Origin: Vibrio coralliilyticus
GTDB taxonomy: Bacteria > Pseudomonadota > Gammaproteobacteria > Enterobacterales > Vibrionaceae
Length of the DNA: 64,000 nucleotides
Reading direction: 5' to 3'
Assembly (NCBI RefSeq): GCF_024449095.1
Contig: NZ_CP024627.1
Coordinates: 2,976,001-3,040,000, forward strand
In this document: positions 50,623 through 59,030 of the stretch, in pieces
How positions within the stretch are numbered: position 1 is the first letter of the stretch
How the letters are laid out: every line of letters begins with the position of its first letter
Notes under the pieces: generated by a model
The model's database searches: none
Told to the model about the DNA's origin: nothing
The model's input: the letters and a program-made list of their open reading frames with translations, nothing else
Position numbers and translations under genes: made by a program

Positions 50623-51087
50623 ATGGTGAAAGAAACTCAACTACAAGTAGAAGCCATTCGTAACGGCAGCGTGATTGACCATATTCCTGCGAACGTTGGC
50701 ATTAAAGTGCTCAAACTTTTTAAAATGCACAAGACCAATCAACGCATTACTATTGGTCTCAACTTACCCTCTTCGGCGCTCGGTGAAAAAGACCTCATCA
50801 AGATTGAAAATGTCTATTTGACCAAAGAGCAGGCCAACCAATTGGCTTTGTATGCGCCGAAAGCGACCGTGAACCAGATCGAAGAATATCAGGTGGTCAA
50901 CAAACTGACTTTAGCGCTCCCAGAACATATTCAGAGCGTCTTTGAGTGCCCGAACAGCAATTGCATCTCACACGGTGAACCGGTCGAAAGCCAATTCAAA
51001 GTGCAACAGAAACAGCATCAGGTTCAGCTCAAATGCCATTACTGTGAAAAAGTATTCTCACGTGAAATCATGGCAGAAGCGCGTTAA
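50623..51087 (+). CDS. pyrI: Aspartate carbamoyltransferase regulatory subunit
   Basis: Binds CTP/UTP (inhibition) or ATP (activation) and ties the catalytic trimers together. It has 154 residues from the ATG at 50623 ([15 protein letters not shown]), with AGGAGAATTATC upstream. The zinc site that joins it to PyrB is complete: C109, C114, C138 and C141, the same numbering as E. coli. The nucleotide-binding N-terminal domain spans about 1-100. Confidence 0.97.
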   Translation: MVKETQLQVEAIRNGSVIDHIPANVGIKVLKLFKMHKTNQRITIGLNLPSSALGEKDLIKIENVYLTKEQANQLALYAPKATVNQIEEYQVVNKLTLALPEHIQSVFECPNSNCISHGEPVESQFKVQQKQHQVQLKCHYCEKVFSREIMAEAR

Positions 51088-51118
51088 TCCGCTCTGCCTG
51101 TCACTCTTATAAAACAAC

Positions 51119-51156
51119 CGTGGATATTTATTCCCACCCAGGAATAAATATCCACT
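51119..51156 (+). promoter_or_regulatory. Paired ARG-box-like operator upstream of the argR-type gene
   Basis: TGGATATTTATTCC (51121-51134) and GGAATAAATATCCA (51141-51154) each match 8 of 10 positions of the ArgR core TGAAT-N4-ATTCA. Extended to the usual 18-bp boxes, they are 2 bp apart, the spacing found in E. coli argR. The two boxes are exact inverted copies, so the whole is a 15-bp-arm perfect inverted repeat with a 6-base centre. No T run follows, so it is not a terminator of pyrI. Function as an ArgR operator is inferred. Confidence 0.6.
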
Positions 51157-51375
51157 TTCAACAGAATTATTCACCAATAAAATCGCAAATTAATAGTCTT
51201 TGATTGGTGATCCCTTTCAAAAAGCCACACTTTATTTGGTGGTAAGATATCTACGAATCAAACCTTTAAGTCACCACAGAAGTGACCGCTCAATATCTGA
51301 AGACGCTACTAGGGAATGAAGTGTCGAAGGTCGCAAGGACGAATTATCTCTACGTCATGTTTTAAAGGAGTTCGC

Positions 51376-51864
51376 ATGAGTGAAACTCTAAATCCAACTT
51401 CAGTCGATTACACTGAAGACAAAACTCTGACTGCAGCCTGTAAACGCCTGCTTCAACAACAGAGCTTTACTACTCAGAATGAGTTGCGCGAAGCTCTGGT
51501 TGCTATCGGCTTTGAAGGCATCAGCCAATCAACGGTCTCGCGTCTGCTGTCTCAGCTTGGGGTCGTCAAAGTCCAGAATGCCTGTGGTAAAAAGGTGTAT
51601 TGCATTACCGTTGAAACCGCTCCTGTGCGTGTTGAGTCATCGATTTCCTCGCAGATAGAATTTATTACTCATAATCAGGCGATGGTAGTGGTCAAAACTC
51701 ACCCGGGCAGCGCTCAGCTCGTCGCACGATTGGTCGATATCGACCCACACACTGAAATCCTAGGTACCGTTGGGGGTAACGACACCGTCTTGGTGATCCC
51801 GAAAGATACTGAGCATATTGATGCCTGTGAGCGAGTGGTTCGCGCTCGACTGGGGGTGGCTTAA
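51376..51864 (+). CDS. argR: ArgR family arginine-responsive regulator
   Basis: Hexameric arginine-sensing DNA-binding protein of the ArgR/AhrC family. It has 162 residues from the ATG at 51376 (MSETLNPTSVDY), with AAAGGAG ideally placed. The N-terminal winged helix includes GISQSTVSRLLSQLGVVKV (48-66). The C-terminal core has PGSAQLVARLVD and the ligand motif GTVGGNDTVLV (130-140). The E. coli motif is GTIAGDDT, so the first of two arginine-contacting aspartates is N135 here. Placed beside the arc and pyr genes, it may be a dedicated regulator of arginine catabolism, with the biosynthetic ArgR elsewhere. That division is inference. Substitution at N135 could change ligand affinity. Confidence 0.88.
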   Translation: MSETLNPTSVDYTEDKTLTAACKRLLQQQSFTTQNELREALVAIGFEGISQSTVSRLLSQLGVVKVQNACGKKVYCITVETAPVRVESSISSQIEFITHNQAMVVVKTHPGSAQLVARLVDIDPHTEILGTVGGNDTVLVIPKDTEHIDACERVVRARLGVA

Positions 51865-51884
51865 GCTTTTCTGACACCCTCTCG

Positions 51885-51914
51885 GCTTAAGTCAGGCATC
51901 GACCTGACTTAAGC
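51885..51914 (+). repeat. 12-bp perfect inverted repeat after the argR-type gene
   Basis: GCTTAAGTCAGG-CATCGA-CCTGACTTAAGC, 21 bases after the stop. No T run follows (GTCTGAATT), so intrinsic termination is doubtful. It could be a Rho-dependent end, an RNA-stability hairpin, or a protein-binding site. The related CCTGAC-TTTA-GTCAGG occurs between arcC and the carbamoyltransferase gene. Confidence 0.6.
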
Positions 51915-52013
51915 GTCTGAATTGACGATATTTGTCGGAGTATGAAACTTATTCCCCCTTTCCCCTGTCTGATTGAGTTAAAATGATCAAAACTAAACTC
52001 AAGTGACTTTTCT

Positions 52014-53804
52014 ATGCGTGCCGTCTTTTCACTGATTTTATTATGTCTGACTGTAGCTTCTGCCCCTGCTATGGCGCTTTTCGAGCAGTCTAACCCTGCA
52101 CCAAGCTTCGGAAATCAGAGCAATACTTTTGTCCCTGTCGATCAAGCTTTCCCGTTTAACGCCTATCAGCAAGGCGATAAGGTTTTCCTCGACTGGCAAG
52201 TCAAACAAGATTACTACCTCTACCAGCACCGTTTATCGGTCAGTGGTGAAAATATCACGGTTGGCGAGCTCAAAATGGAAGACGGCCAACCCTACCAAGA
52301 CGAGTTTTTCGGTGAGGTCAACATCTATACCACGCCTCTGTTTGTCGAAGTGCCTTTAGCCGATTATCAGGATGGTGCACGTCTGATTGTCCAGTATCAG
52401 GGCTGTGCAAAAGCTGGCTTTTGCTACCCGCCAGAGACCCGCGTGGTTGACTTAACCCGTTTCCAATCCAGCACTAGTGACAACTTGGCGCCATCAAGCA
52501 GCACAAGTTCCGTACCAACAGACACTCCAGCCAAGCCATCACAGCCGCTTTCTCAGGAATCGAGCCTAGCATCTAGCCTAAGTGATAACTGGTGGACACC
52601 CTTACTGTTTTTAGCGCTGGGTGTTGGCCTTGCGTTTACGCCATGCGTGCTGCCGATGTATCCGATTTTAACCAGTATTGTGCTTGGCAGCGGCAAACTG
52701 AGCCACGGCCGAGCATTAGGCTTAGCGTTTATTTACGTTCAAGGGATGGCTCTCACATACACCTTATTAGGATTGGTTGTCGCCTCTGCAGGTATGCAGT
52801 TTCAGGCCGCTATGCAACACCCTTATGTCCTGATTGGTTTGAGCGTCATGTTTGTTGCCCTTGCGCTGTCGATGTTTGGTGCCTACACCATTCAGCTGCC
52901 AAGTGCAGTACAGACGTGGCTGAATAACCTGAGTAACAAACAACAAGGTGGCAGCTCACTGGGCGTGTTTGCGATGGGGGCGATTTCTGGATTGGTTTGT
53001 TCCCCTTGCACCACAGCGCCACTTTCAGGCGCACTGCTCTACGTCGCACAAAGCGGTGACTTACTCACGGGCGGCGTCGCACTGTACGCTCTCGCTTTAG
53101 GTATGGGCATTCCACTGATGCTGGTTGCGGTATTTGGCAACAAACTGCTGCCAAAAGCCGGTAACTGGATGGACAGAGTAAAAACCCTGTTTGGCTTTAT
53201 TCTGCTTGCTGCGCCAATCTTCTTACTTGAACGTATCCTGCCAGAAACTTGGGCGACAGGATTGTGGTCCGCTCTTGGTCTAGCCGCTTTTGGCTGGCTA
53301 TACCATGTTAAAAACTCACTGCCATTTGGCGGCTGGAAACAAAGTGCGGTCGGTATCATTGCGGTTCTTGGCTTATTTGTCTCAGCGCAACCCGCACTCA
53401 ACTATTGGTTTGGTGGTCATACAGAACAAGCGCAGCCTAGTATTCAATTTACACGCATTAGCACTGTGGATGACCTCAACAGCCAGTTGGAGCAAGCTAA
53501 GCTGGCAGGCAAGCCTGTGATGCTCGACTTCTATGCTGACTGGTGTGTGGCGTGTAAAGAGTTCGAAAAGTACACCTTCCACCAGCCTGATGTAGAAGCA
53601 AAGCTACGTAATTTTGTGCTGTTACAGGCCGATGTCACCAAAAACTTGCCGCAAGATATCGCATTGCTGAAAGAGATGAATGTACTTGGCCTGCCAACCA
53701 TAGAGTTCTGGGATGCCAGCGGTCAACATGTCTCCAACGCCAGAGTCACCGGATTTATGCAGGCAGAGCCGTTTTTGCAACATATCAATGCCAATAGCTT
53801 ATAG
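52014..53804 (+). CDS. dsbD: Thiol:disulfide interchange protein DsbD
   Basis: Carries electrons from cytoplasmic thioredoxin across the inner membrane to periplasmic DsbC, DsbG and CcmG. It has 596 residues. The order is: signal peptide (1-21), alpha domain with C131 and C137 ([11 protein letters not shown]), a linker rich in Ser/Thr/Pro (about 150-190), eight membrane segments with C211 ([10 protein letters not shown]) and C329/C332 ([10 protein letters not shown]), and a thioredoxin-like gamma domain with C511-x-x-C514 ([10 protein letters not shown]). All redox cysteines are present. Single gene ending at a terminator. Confidence 0.96.
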   Translation: MRAVFSLILLCLTVASAPAMALFEQSNPAPSFGNQSNTFVPVDQAFPFNAYQQGDKVFLDWQVKQDYYLYQHRLSVSGENITVGELKMEDGQPYQDEFFGEVNIYTTPLFVEVPLADYQDGARLIVQYQGCAKAGFCYPPETRVVDLTRFQSSTSDNLAPSSSTSSVPTDTPAKPSQPLSQESSLASSLSDNWWTPLLFLALGVGLAFTPCVLPMYPILTSIVLGSGKLSHGRALGLAFIYVQGMALTYTLLGLVVASAGMQFQAAMQHPYVLIGLSVMFVALALSMFGAYTIQLPSAVQTWLNNLSNKQQGGSSLGVFAMGAISGLVCSPCTTAPLSGALLYVAQSGDLLTGGVALYALALGMGIPLMLVAVFGNKLLPKAGNWMDRVKTLFGFILLAAPIFLLERILPETWATGLWSALGLAAFGWLYHVKNSLPFGGWKQSAVGIIAVLGLFVSAQPALNYWFGGHTEQAQPSIQFTRISTVDDLNSQLEQAKLAGKPVMLDFYADWCVACKEFEKYTFHQPDVEAKLRNFVLLQADVTKNLPQDIALLKEMNVLGLPTIEFWDASGQHVSNARVTGFMQAEPFLQHINANSL

Positions 53805-53823
53805 CCAACTTAAGCTTCACTTT

Positions 53824-53849
53824 ACGCCAGTCATCAGACTGGCGTTTTT
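53824..53849 (+). terminator. Terminator of dsbD
   Basis: ACGCCAGT-CATCAG-ACTGGCGT followed by TTTTG, an 8-bp perfect stem, 19 bases past the stop. Confidence 0.9.
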
Positions 53850-53981
53850 GTCTGTTGTTTATATATATGCAATTTGGTGATAAAACCCGATACAGTTCAG
53901 ACTTTTAGGGTATGAATATTGTCCATACTCTCAAAGGTGACAATAATTCCATTAAGCAAACTTTCAAAAGCAGTTAACGTC

Positions 53982-54617
53982 ATGGACTCGACTTACACCA
54001 TTATCATCGCCGACGATCACCCCTTATTTCGTAATGCACTGTTTCAGTCTGTGCACATGGCGGTTAGTGGTGCCAATTTATTGGAAGCGGATTCCCTTGA
54101 AGCCCTTTTGGCCGTTCTTGCCAAGGAAGACGAGCCCGATCTTCTGCTGCTTGATCTAAAAATGCCCGGCGCTAATGGAATGTCTGGATTGATTCAGCTA
54201 CGAGCAGAGTACCCGGACATGCCAATTGTGGTCGTATCGGCCAGTGAAGAGCCTTCCGTCGTCACTCAGGTCAAAAGCCATGGCGCGTTTGGTTTTATCC
54301 CTAAGTCGAGTGACATGCGCGAATTGGTCAGCGCATTGAATCAGGTCTTGAATGGCGAGCCTTTCTTTCCAGAAGGTTCCATCACTAACAACGCGGCTTG
54401 CAATGACTTAGCAGAGAAAATTGCCACTTTAACGCCACAACAATACAAAGTACTCGGAATGCTATCTGATGGTTTGCTAAACAAGCAGATTGCTTATGAG
54501 TTAAATGTATCTGAAGCCACGATAAAAGCCCATATGACCGCGATCTTTAGAAAGTTAGGTGTTAAAAACCGTACTCAGGCTGTAATTTTACTTCAGCAGC
54601 TAGAATCTGAAGCTTAA
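53982..54617 (+). CDS. NarL/LuxR-type response regulator, CrbR-like
   Basis: A 211-residue two-component output protein. Receiver domain (about 5-120): acidic pair D11-D12 and phosphoacceptor D58 in LLLLDLKMPG, with PKSS for the conserved Lys. The C-terminal LuxR helix-turn-helix contains LNKQIAYELNVSEATIKAHM (about 160-179). The start at 53982 (MDSTYTIIIADDH) is chosen by domain length, although its ribosome-binding site is weak. No partner kinase is adjacent. Its position after dsbD and near an acetate-type symporter recalls CrbR of the V. cholerae CrbS/CrbR acetate switch, whose kinase is encoded elsewhere. That identity is likely but not proven. Confidence 0.83.
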   Translation: MDSTYTIIIADDHPLFRNALFQSVHMAVSGANLLEADSLEALLAVLAKEDEPDLLLLDLKMPGANGMSGLIQLRAEYPDMPIVVVSASEEPSVVTQVKSHGAFGFIPKSSDMRELVSALNQVLNGEPFFPEGSITNNAACNDLAEKIATLTPQQYKVLGMLSDGLLNKQIAYELNVSEATIKAHMTAIFRKLGVKNRTQAVILLQQLESEA

Positions 54618-54717
54618 TTTTCATCCTATCTCGATCATTTCTCTGCTAAGATAGTCAAGTCGGTCATCTGATCGACTTATTCATCCCTCTGTTTCACTAA
54701 CTCTGGGAGTCACATCA

Positions 54718-55344
54718 TTGCTTAGCGTATTGATCACTCAATTTGTCGTTCTCTGGGCCGTCATCGATCCGATTGGTTCCGTTCCGGTCTATTTATCTCA
54801 AACTCAACACCTCACAGCCAAACAACGTCGTTTAGTGGCGCTTAAAGCGGTAGGTATCTCAACAGGCGTACTTCTGTTCTTCCTTATGGCCGGTCAACTA
54901 TTACTGGAAGCTATGCAGATTCCTCTGCCTGCATTTCAAGCAGCAGGTGGCTTAGTACTCTTACTGTTCGCTCTAACAATGATTTTTGGTGAATCTAAAC
55001 CTGAACAGGAAACTAAGCTTTCTGAAGAAGTCAGCCACTCCGACCTAGCTGACTTAGCCGTCTACCCACTTGCGATCCCTTCGATTGCCTCTCCTGGTGC
55101 AATGATGGCAATCGTAATGCTGACTGACAATCATCGTTATTCTTTGGTCGACCAAGGCATCACCGCAGCGGTGATGGTGAGTGTTCTGTTGATCACCTTA
55201 CTCTTGCTACTTGGCGCGACACATATCCAGAAATGGATTGGCAATGTCGGCGCTGCGATCATCAGCCGAGTCATGGGGTTGATCCTTGCCGCAGTGGCTT
55301 TGAACAACCTGCTTCTAGGCATCAAAGATTTCTACCTAGGTTGA
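54718..55344 (+). CDS. MarC family integral membrane protein (YhgN-like)
   Basis: A 208-residue inner-membrane protein with six predicted segments and a central loop (about 88-115). The MarC/YhgN family function is not established despite early links to antibiotic resistance. The start is a TTG at 54718 with GGGAG 8 bases upstream. The conserved ASPGAMMAIVML and the PIGSVPVYL segment near the N-terminus are present. A terminator follows at 55433. Confidence 0.85.
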   Translation: MLSVLITQFVVLWAVIDPIGSVPVYLSQTQHLTAKQRRLVALKAVGISTGVLLFFLMAGQLLLEAMQIPLPAFQAAGGLVLLLFALTMIFGESKPEQETKLSEEVSHSDLADLAVYPLAIPSIASPGAMMAIVMLTDNHRYSLVDQGITAAVMVSVLLITLLLLLGATHIQKWIGNVGAAIISRVMGLILAAVALNNLLLGIKDFYLG

Positions 55345-55432
55345 ATTATTTTATAAAGTCATCAACAAATCATTAGACCTTTGGCTAATTTAACACAAGA
55401 TTAACATCACAAAAATCTATCACTTAAATACT

Positions 55433-55461
55433 AAGCGCCTTATTTATAGGCGCTTTTTGTT
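55433..55461 (+). terminator. Terminator of the MarC gene
   Basis: AAGCGCCT-TATTTAT-AGGCGCTT followed by TTTGTTTTT; an 8-bp stem, about 90 bases past the stop. Confidence 0.85.
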
Positions 55462-55561
55462 TTTCCCTACGCGACTAAAGTTGAAAAGAGTTCTTGCCAG
55501 CACCTTGCTAAGGTAGAAAGTGAAACATTTTATTAACAACACCAATCGTAAGGAGGCGGCA

Positions 55562-55825
55562 ATGGCGTTTGAAAGTCAGGAACGAGCCAAAGCCTACTGG
55601 GACAAAAACGTAAAACTGATGATCAGCTTGATGGTGATCTGGTTTGTCGTTTCTTTTGGCTGCGGCATTTTATTTGTCGACGTACTTAACCAATTTCAGA
55701 TAGGTGGCTACAAACTGGGCTTCTGGTTTGCACAACAAGGTTCCATCTATACCTTTTTAGGCATTATTTTCTACTATGCGTGGAAAATGCGCCAAATCGA
55801 TCGCGAATTTAATGTGGACGAGTAA
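55562..55825 (+). CDS. DUF4212 small subunit of a sodium/solute symporter
   Basis: An 87-residue protein with two predicted membrane helices (about 22-44 and 57-76), of the DUF4212 family that is always paired with a large sodium:solute symporter. The ATG at 55562 (MAFESQERAKAYWDKN) has AAGGAGG 5 bases upstream. An earlier in-frame start lacks support. It lies 12 bases before the large subunit, so the two are translated together. Confidence 0.9.
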   Translation: MAFESQERAKAYWDKNVKLMISLMVIWFVVSFGCGILFVDVLNQFQIGGYKLGFWFAQQGSIYTFLGIIFYYAWKMRQIDREFNVDE

Positions 55826-55837
55826 GGAGCAGTTCAG

Positions 55838-57565
55838 ATGGATTTGAAAACAATCACTTACCTCGTTGTCGGTGCCACTTTTGTCCTTTATATCGGTATC
55901 GCTATTTGGGCACGTGCGGGGTCAACCAAAGAGTTCTATGTCGCGGGTGGTGGGGTTAACCCGATTGCCAACGGCATGGCAACCGCTGCGGACTGGATGT
56001 CAGCAGCTTCCTTCATTTCAATGGCAGGCCTTATCGCCTTCATGGGTTACGGTGGTTCCGTATTCCTGATGGGCTGGACAGGCGGCTATGTACTACTCGC
56101 TTTGCTTTTAGCACCTTACCTACGTAAATTTGGCAAGTTCACAGTACCTGAGTTCGTTGGTGAGCGTTTCTACTCCAATGCGGCACGTATTGTTGCGGTT
56201 GTGTGTCTGATTATCGCGTCAGTGACTTACGTAATCGGTCAGATGAAAGGGGTGGGTGTTGCCTTCGGTCGATTCCTTGAAGTAGATTACTCAACAGGTC
56301 TACTGATCGGTATGTGTATTGTATTCATGTACGCGGTAATGGGCGGCATGAAAGGCATTACCTACACGCAGATTGCTCAGTACTGTGTACTTATTCTGGC
56401 GTACACCATTCCTGCTATCTTTATCTCGCTACAGCTAACAGGAAACCCAATTCCACAAATGGGCCTAGGTAGTACCATGGCTGGAACGGACGTCTATCTG
56501 CTCGATCGGCTTGATCAGGTGGTGACTGAGCTCGGATTTAGCGAGTACACGACTCAGGTGCGCGGCGATACCTTGAACATGTTTGTTTACACCATGTCTC
56601 TGATGATTGGTACTGCGGGTCTACCGCACGTTATCATCCGTTTCTTCACAGTACCGAAAGTACGTGATGCACGCACTTCAGCAGGCTGGGCGCTCGTCTT
56701 TATCGCGATTCTGTACACCACTGCACCTGCGGTATCTGCAATGGCACGTCTAAACCTAATGGATACAGTTAACCCAGCTCCAGGTCAGAACCTTGCTTAC
56801 GATGAGCGCCCTGACTGGTTCAAAAACTGGGAAAAAACTGGCCTACTTGGCTTTGATGACAAGAACGGCGATGGCAACATCCAGTACACCTCAAATGCGG
56901 AAACCAACGAGCTGAAAGTCGACCGTGACATCATGGTTCTGGCGAACCCAGAAATAGCCAAGCTACCTAACTGGGTTATTGCACTGGTTGCTGCGGGTGG
57001 TTTAGCCGCCGCTCTGTCTACCGCAGCAGGTCTGCTACTCGCGATATCGTCAGCAATATCTCATGACTTAATCAAAGGTGTGATAAATCCGAACATCTCT
57101 GAGAAGAAAGAGTTACTGGCCAGTCGGATATCCATGGCAGTCGCGATTGCTGTCGCCGGTTATCTGGGGCTCAATCCGCCTGGCTTTGCCGCAGGTACGG
57201 TGGCACTGGCCTTCGGTCTGGCCGCCTCGTCCATCTTCCCTGCCTTGATGATGGGTATTTTCAGTAAGAACATCAACAAGGAAGGCGCGATTGCCGGCAT
57301 GATTGCAGGTATCACGATCACTCTATTCTACGTATTCCAACACAAAGGCATCCTGTTCATCGCTGACTGGAAATACCTAGAAAGCTGGGGCAGCAACTGG
57401 TTCCTAGGTATCGAACCGAATGCCTTCGGTGCTATCGGTGCGCTATTCAACTTCCTAGTGGCATTCGCAGTATCGAAAGTCACGGCAGAAACACCACAAG
57501 AAGTGAAAGATTTGGTCGAACACGTTCGTGTTCCAGCAGGCGCTGGAGATGCGGTAGATCACTAA
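55838..57565 (+). CDS. Sodium:solute symporter large subunit, acetate-permease type
   Basis: A 575-residue member of the SSS family, in the subfamily that occurs with DUF4212 and resembles acetate permease ActP. About 13 membrane segments. Na+-site region GMATAADWMSAASFISMAG (46-64) is conserved. A hydrophilic stretch (about 306-370) carries DKNGDGNIQYTS (341-352), which has the D-x-N-x-D-G spacing of an EF-hand/dockerin calcium loop, though the last position is Ser instead of Glu. Substrate is probably a short monocarboxylate such as acetate, judged from relatives. Followed by a terminator. Confidence 0.88.
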   Translation: MDLKTITYLVVGATFVLYIGIAIWARAGSTKEFYVAGGGVNPIANGMATAADWMSAASFISMAGLIAFMGYGGSVFLMGWTGGYVLLALLLAPYLRKFGKFTVPEFVGERFYSNAARIVAVVCLIIASVTYVIGQMKGVGVAFGRFLEVDYSTGLLIGMCIVFMYAVMGGMKGITYTQIAQYCVLILAYTIPAIFISLQLTGNPIPQMGLGSTMAGTDVYLLDRLDQVVTELGFSEYTTQVRGDTLNMFVYTMSLMIGTAGLPHVIIRFFTVPKVRDARTSAGWALVFIAILYTTAPAVSAMARLNLMDTVNPAPGQNLAYDERPDWFKNWEKTGLLGFDDKNGDGNIQYTSNAETNELKVDRDIMVLANPEIAKLPNWVIALVAAGGLAAALSTAAGLLLAISSAISHDLIKGVINPNISEKKELLASRISMAVAIAVAGYLGLNPPGFAAGTVALAFGLAASSIFPALMMGIFSKNINKEGAIAGMIAGITITLFYVFQHKGILFIADWKYLESWGSNWFLGIEPNAFGAIGALFNFLVAFAVSKVTAETPQEVKDLVEHVRVPAGAGDAVDH

Positions 57566-57591
57566 TCTACACTTAATGACTAAAGCCCCTC

Positions 57592-57617
57592 ACGGGACGA
57601 CCCGTCCGGGGCTTTTT
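57592..57617 (+). terminator. Terminator of the symporter operon
   Basis: AAAGCCCC and GGGGCTTT enclose CGGG-ACGA-CCCG in part, followed by TTTATTG, 26 bases past the stop. Confidence 0.88.
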
Positions 57618-57672
57618 TATTGCTCTTAATTCAGTTACCGTAGTTTCGAAATGTTGTCGCAAGGAAGCCAAG

Positions 57673-58155
57673 ATGTTCAAAAATAAGCACTTTATTGTCG
57701 CTCTTTTGATTGCACCGATTCTGTCCATTATTGCCTATTTCGGCACTGATATAGCAGTCAGCGAAAAACCCCATGCCGCCAAAGAAGGCCAGAGCTACAA
57801 ACTGGTCAGCAAATCAAACTGTCGCTACACCAGTGGTTTGTGCGATATGGAAAATGGAGACTTTAAGGTCAAGTTCCGCTCAGAAAAGCTCACCGATGAA
57901 AATCTTGAATTGTCACTTCATTCAGCCCATGCTCTCGAAGGCGTTAAGCTTTCTTTGGTCGACAGCCAAGAGCAGAATGCGCAACCAATCAATATGGAGC
58001 CAGCCGATCAAGCAGGGCAAAATTGGTATATTACGTTACCTAAACCCACATCAGCAGACAGCTGGTTGAGAGTGGCGATTCAATCTGACGGCACGCTATA
58101 TTATGGGGAAACACAAACCGCATTTGTAAAATACGAAACAATGTTTACAGAATAG
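57673..58155 (+). CDS. Hypothetical membrane-anchored periplasmic protein
   Basis: A 160-residue protein that I do not recognise. One N-terminal membrane helix (about 8-25, IVALLIAPILSIIAYFGTDI) anchors a beta-rich domain predicted to be periplasmic. Two cysteines (C50, C57) in KSNCRYTSGLCDMENGDF could form a disulfide. The later part (WYITLPKPTSADSWLRVAIQ) looks like an immunoglobulin-like or carrier-type beta sandwich. It has an AAGGAAGCCAAG ribosome-binding site and its own upstream terminator boundary. Its position after the symporter suggests an accessory or copper/thiol-related role, but this is only a guess. Confidence 0.65.
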   Translation: MFKNKHFIVALLIAPILSIIAYFGTDIAVSEKPHAAKEGQSYKLVSKSNCRYTSGLCDMENGDFKVKFRSEKLTDENLELSLHSAHALEGVKLSLVDSQEQNAQPINMEPADQAGQNWYITLPKPTSADSWLRVAIQSDGTLYYGETQTAFVKYETMFTE

Positions 58156-58229
58156 AGAGTCGCGAGACGATGATCAGGGTTGATGTCATGGCATCATCCC
58201 TGATTCTAGCCTTTTTTCTTATTCATGTT

Positions 58230-58655
58230 CTATTTAGGCTCTACACCATACTGGTTATTGCCTTGGTTTCCCTTGAGGAAACCGCACTCCACAAGAATCC
58301 AAACACCACACACTAAGGCCGCTAAAGAACTCACGGCTTGTAATGTGGTTGGTTGCGTCATCTGAGCCGGGTCTCCTGCTGGGACTGTCATGCGGCCAAT
58401 GATTAATGGCACATTCAGTAATAACCACCAACTGGATTTGCCTCTGTCATGCCAGCGTTTGGCAGTAATAGCGAGATCTGGGAGCAAGACTACAATCAAA
58501 AATAACGGCAACAGCAAATGCGCCATACTTGGCAACAACGCATTCACTCCGGCAGCAAAGCCAACAATTAACACGTAATATATGATATTCCATATCCAGT
58601 AGGTTTTGCGCCCTACTCGACCTTGAAACGAAAGCAGCAACTCTTTCATTGACAT
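58230..58655 (-). CDS. DUF805 domain membrane protein
   Basis: A 141-residue inner-membrane protein with four predicted helices. The DUF805 start LLSFQGRVGRKTYWIWNIIY (7-26) and the RWHDRGKSSWW motif (about 67-77) are typical. Function unknown; some relatives are annotated as inner-membrane YhaH-like proteins. Read toward the convergent hypothetical gene; upstream on the same strand is the tautomerase gene, 27 bases away. Confidence 0.85.
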   Translation of the reverse strand: MSMKELLLSFQGRVGRKTYWIWNIIYYVLIVGFAAGVNALLPSMAHLLLPLFLIVVLLPDLAITAKRWHDRGKSSWWLLLNVPLIIGRMTVPAGDPAQMTQPTTLQAVSSLAALVCGVWILVECGFLKGNQGNNQYGVEPK

Positions 58656-58682
58656 GATGACTTACCTAAACCGCCAAAACTA

Positions 58683-59030
58683 TTAATTGACCACTTTTTG
58701 AAAACATTCTTTATCCATATCCCGGATATTGACTGTCAAACTATGCACATGGCTTGCTTGATCTTGCAGAACTCCCATCAGCTGACGTGATAGCTCACGC
58801 TTTTGCTCCGCCGTTCGTCCACCAAGTAAATCAAAGCTGATATGTATGAAGTCGACATTATCACCAGCCTCTCCCACTAGCCAATGATGACATCGCAAAG
58901 CTCGAGACTTCACCGAAGAGGCATCGAACAACCCACTGTGAAGGGCGACCTGATGTAGATCTTCCAATAATCCCTGTACGTTAACTCGTTCATCAACAGA
59001 GTTAGAGTATTCCATCACTAGATTTGGCAT
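58683..59030 (-). CDS. 5-carboxymethyl-2-hydroxymuconate isomerase family tautomerase
   Basis: A 115-residue member of the tautomerase superfamily (CHMI/HpcD). The start at 59030 gives Met-Pro, leaving the catalytic Pro1 after Met removal; GAGGACAGCT lies just upstream. A TTG four codons earlier would bury Pro1 and is rejected. The segment MEYSNSVDERVNVQGLLEDL is typical. Without homoprotocatechuate genes nearby, the physiological substrate is unknown. Probably cotranscribed with the DUF805 gene. Confidence 0.85.
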   Translation of the reverse strand: MPNLVMEYSNSVDERVNVQGLLEDLHQVALHSGLFDASSVKSRALRCHHWLVGEAGDNVDFIHISFDLLGGRTAEQKRELSRQLMGVLQDQASHVHSLTVNIRDMDKECFQKVVN

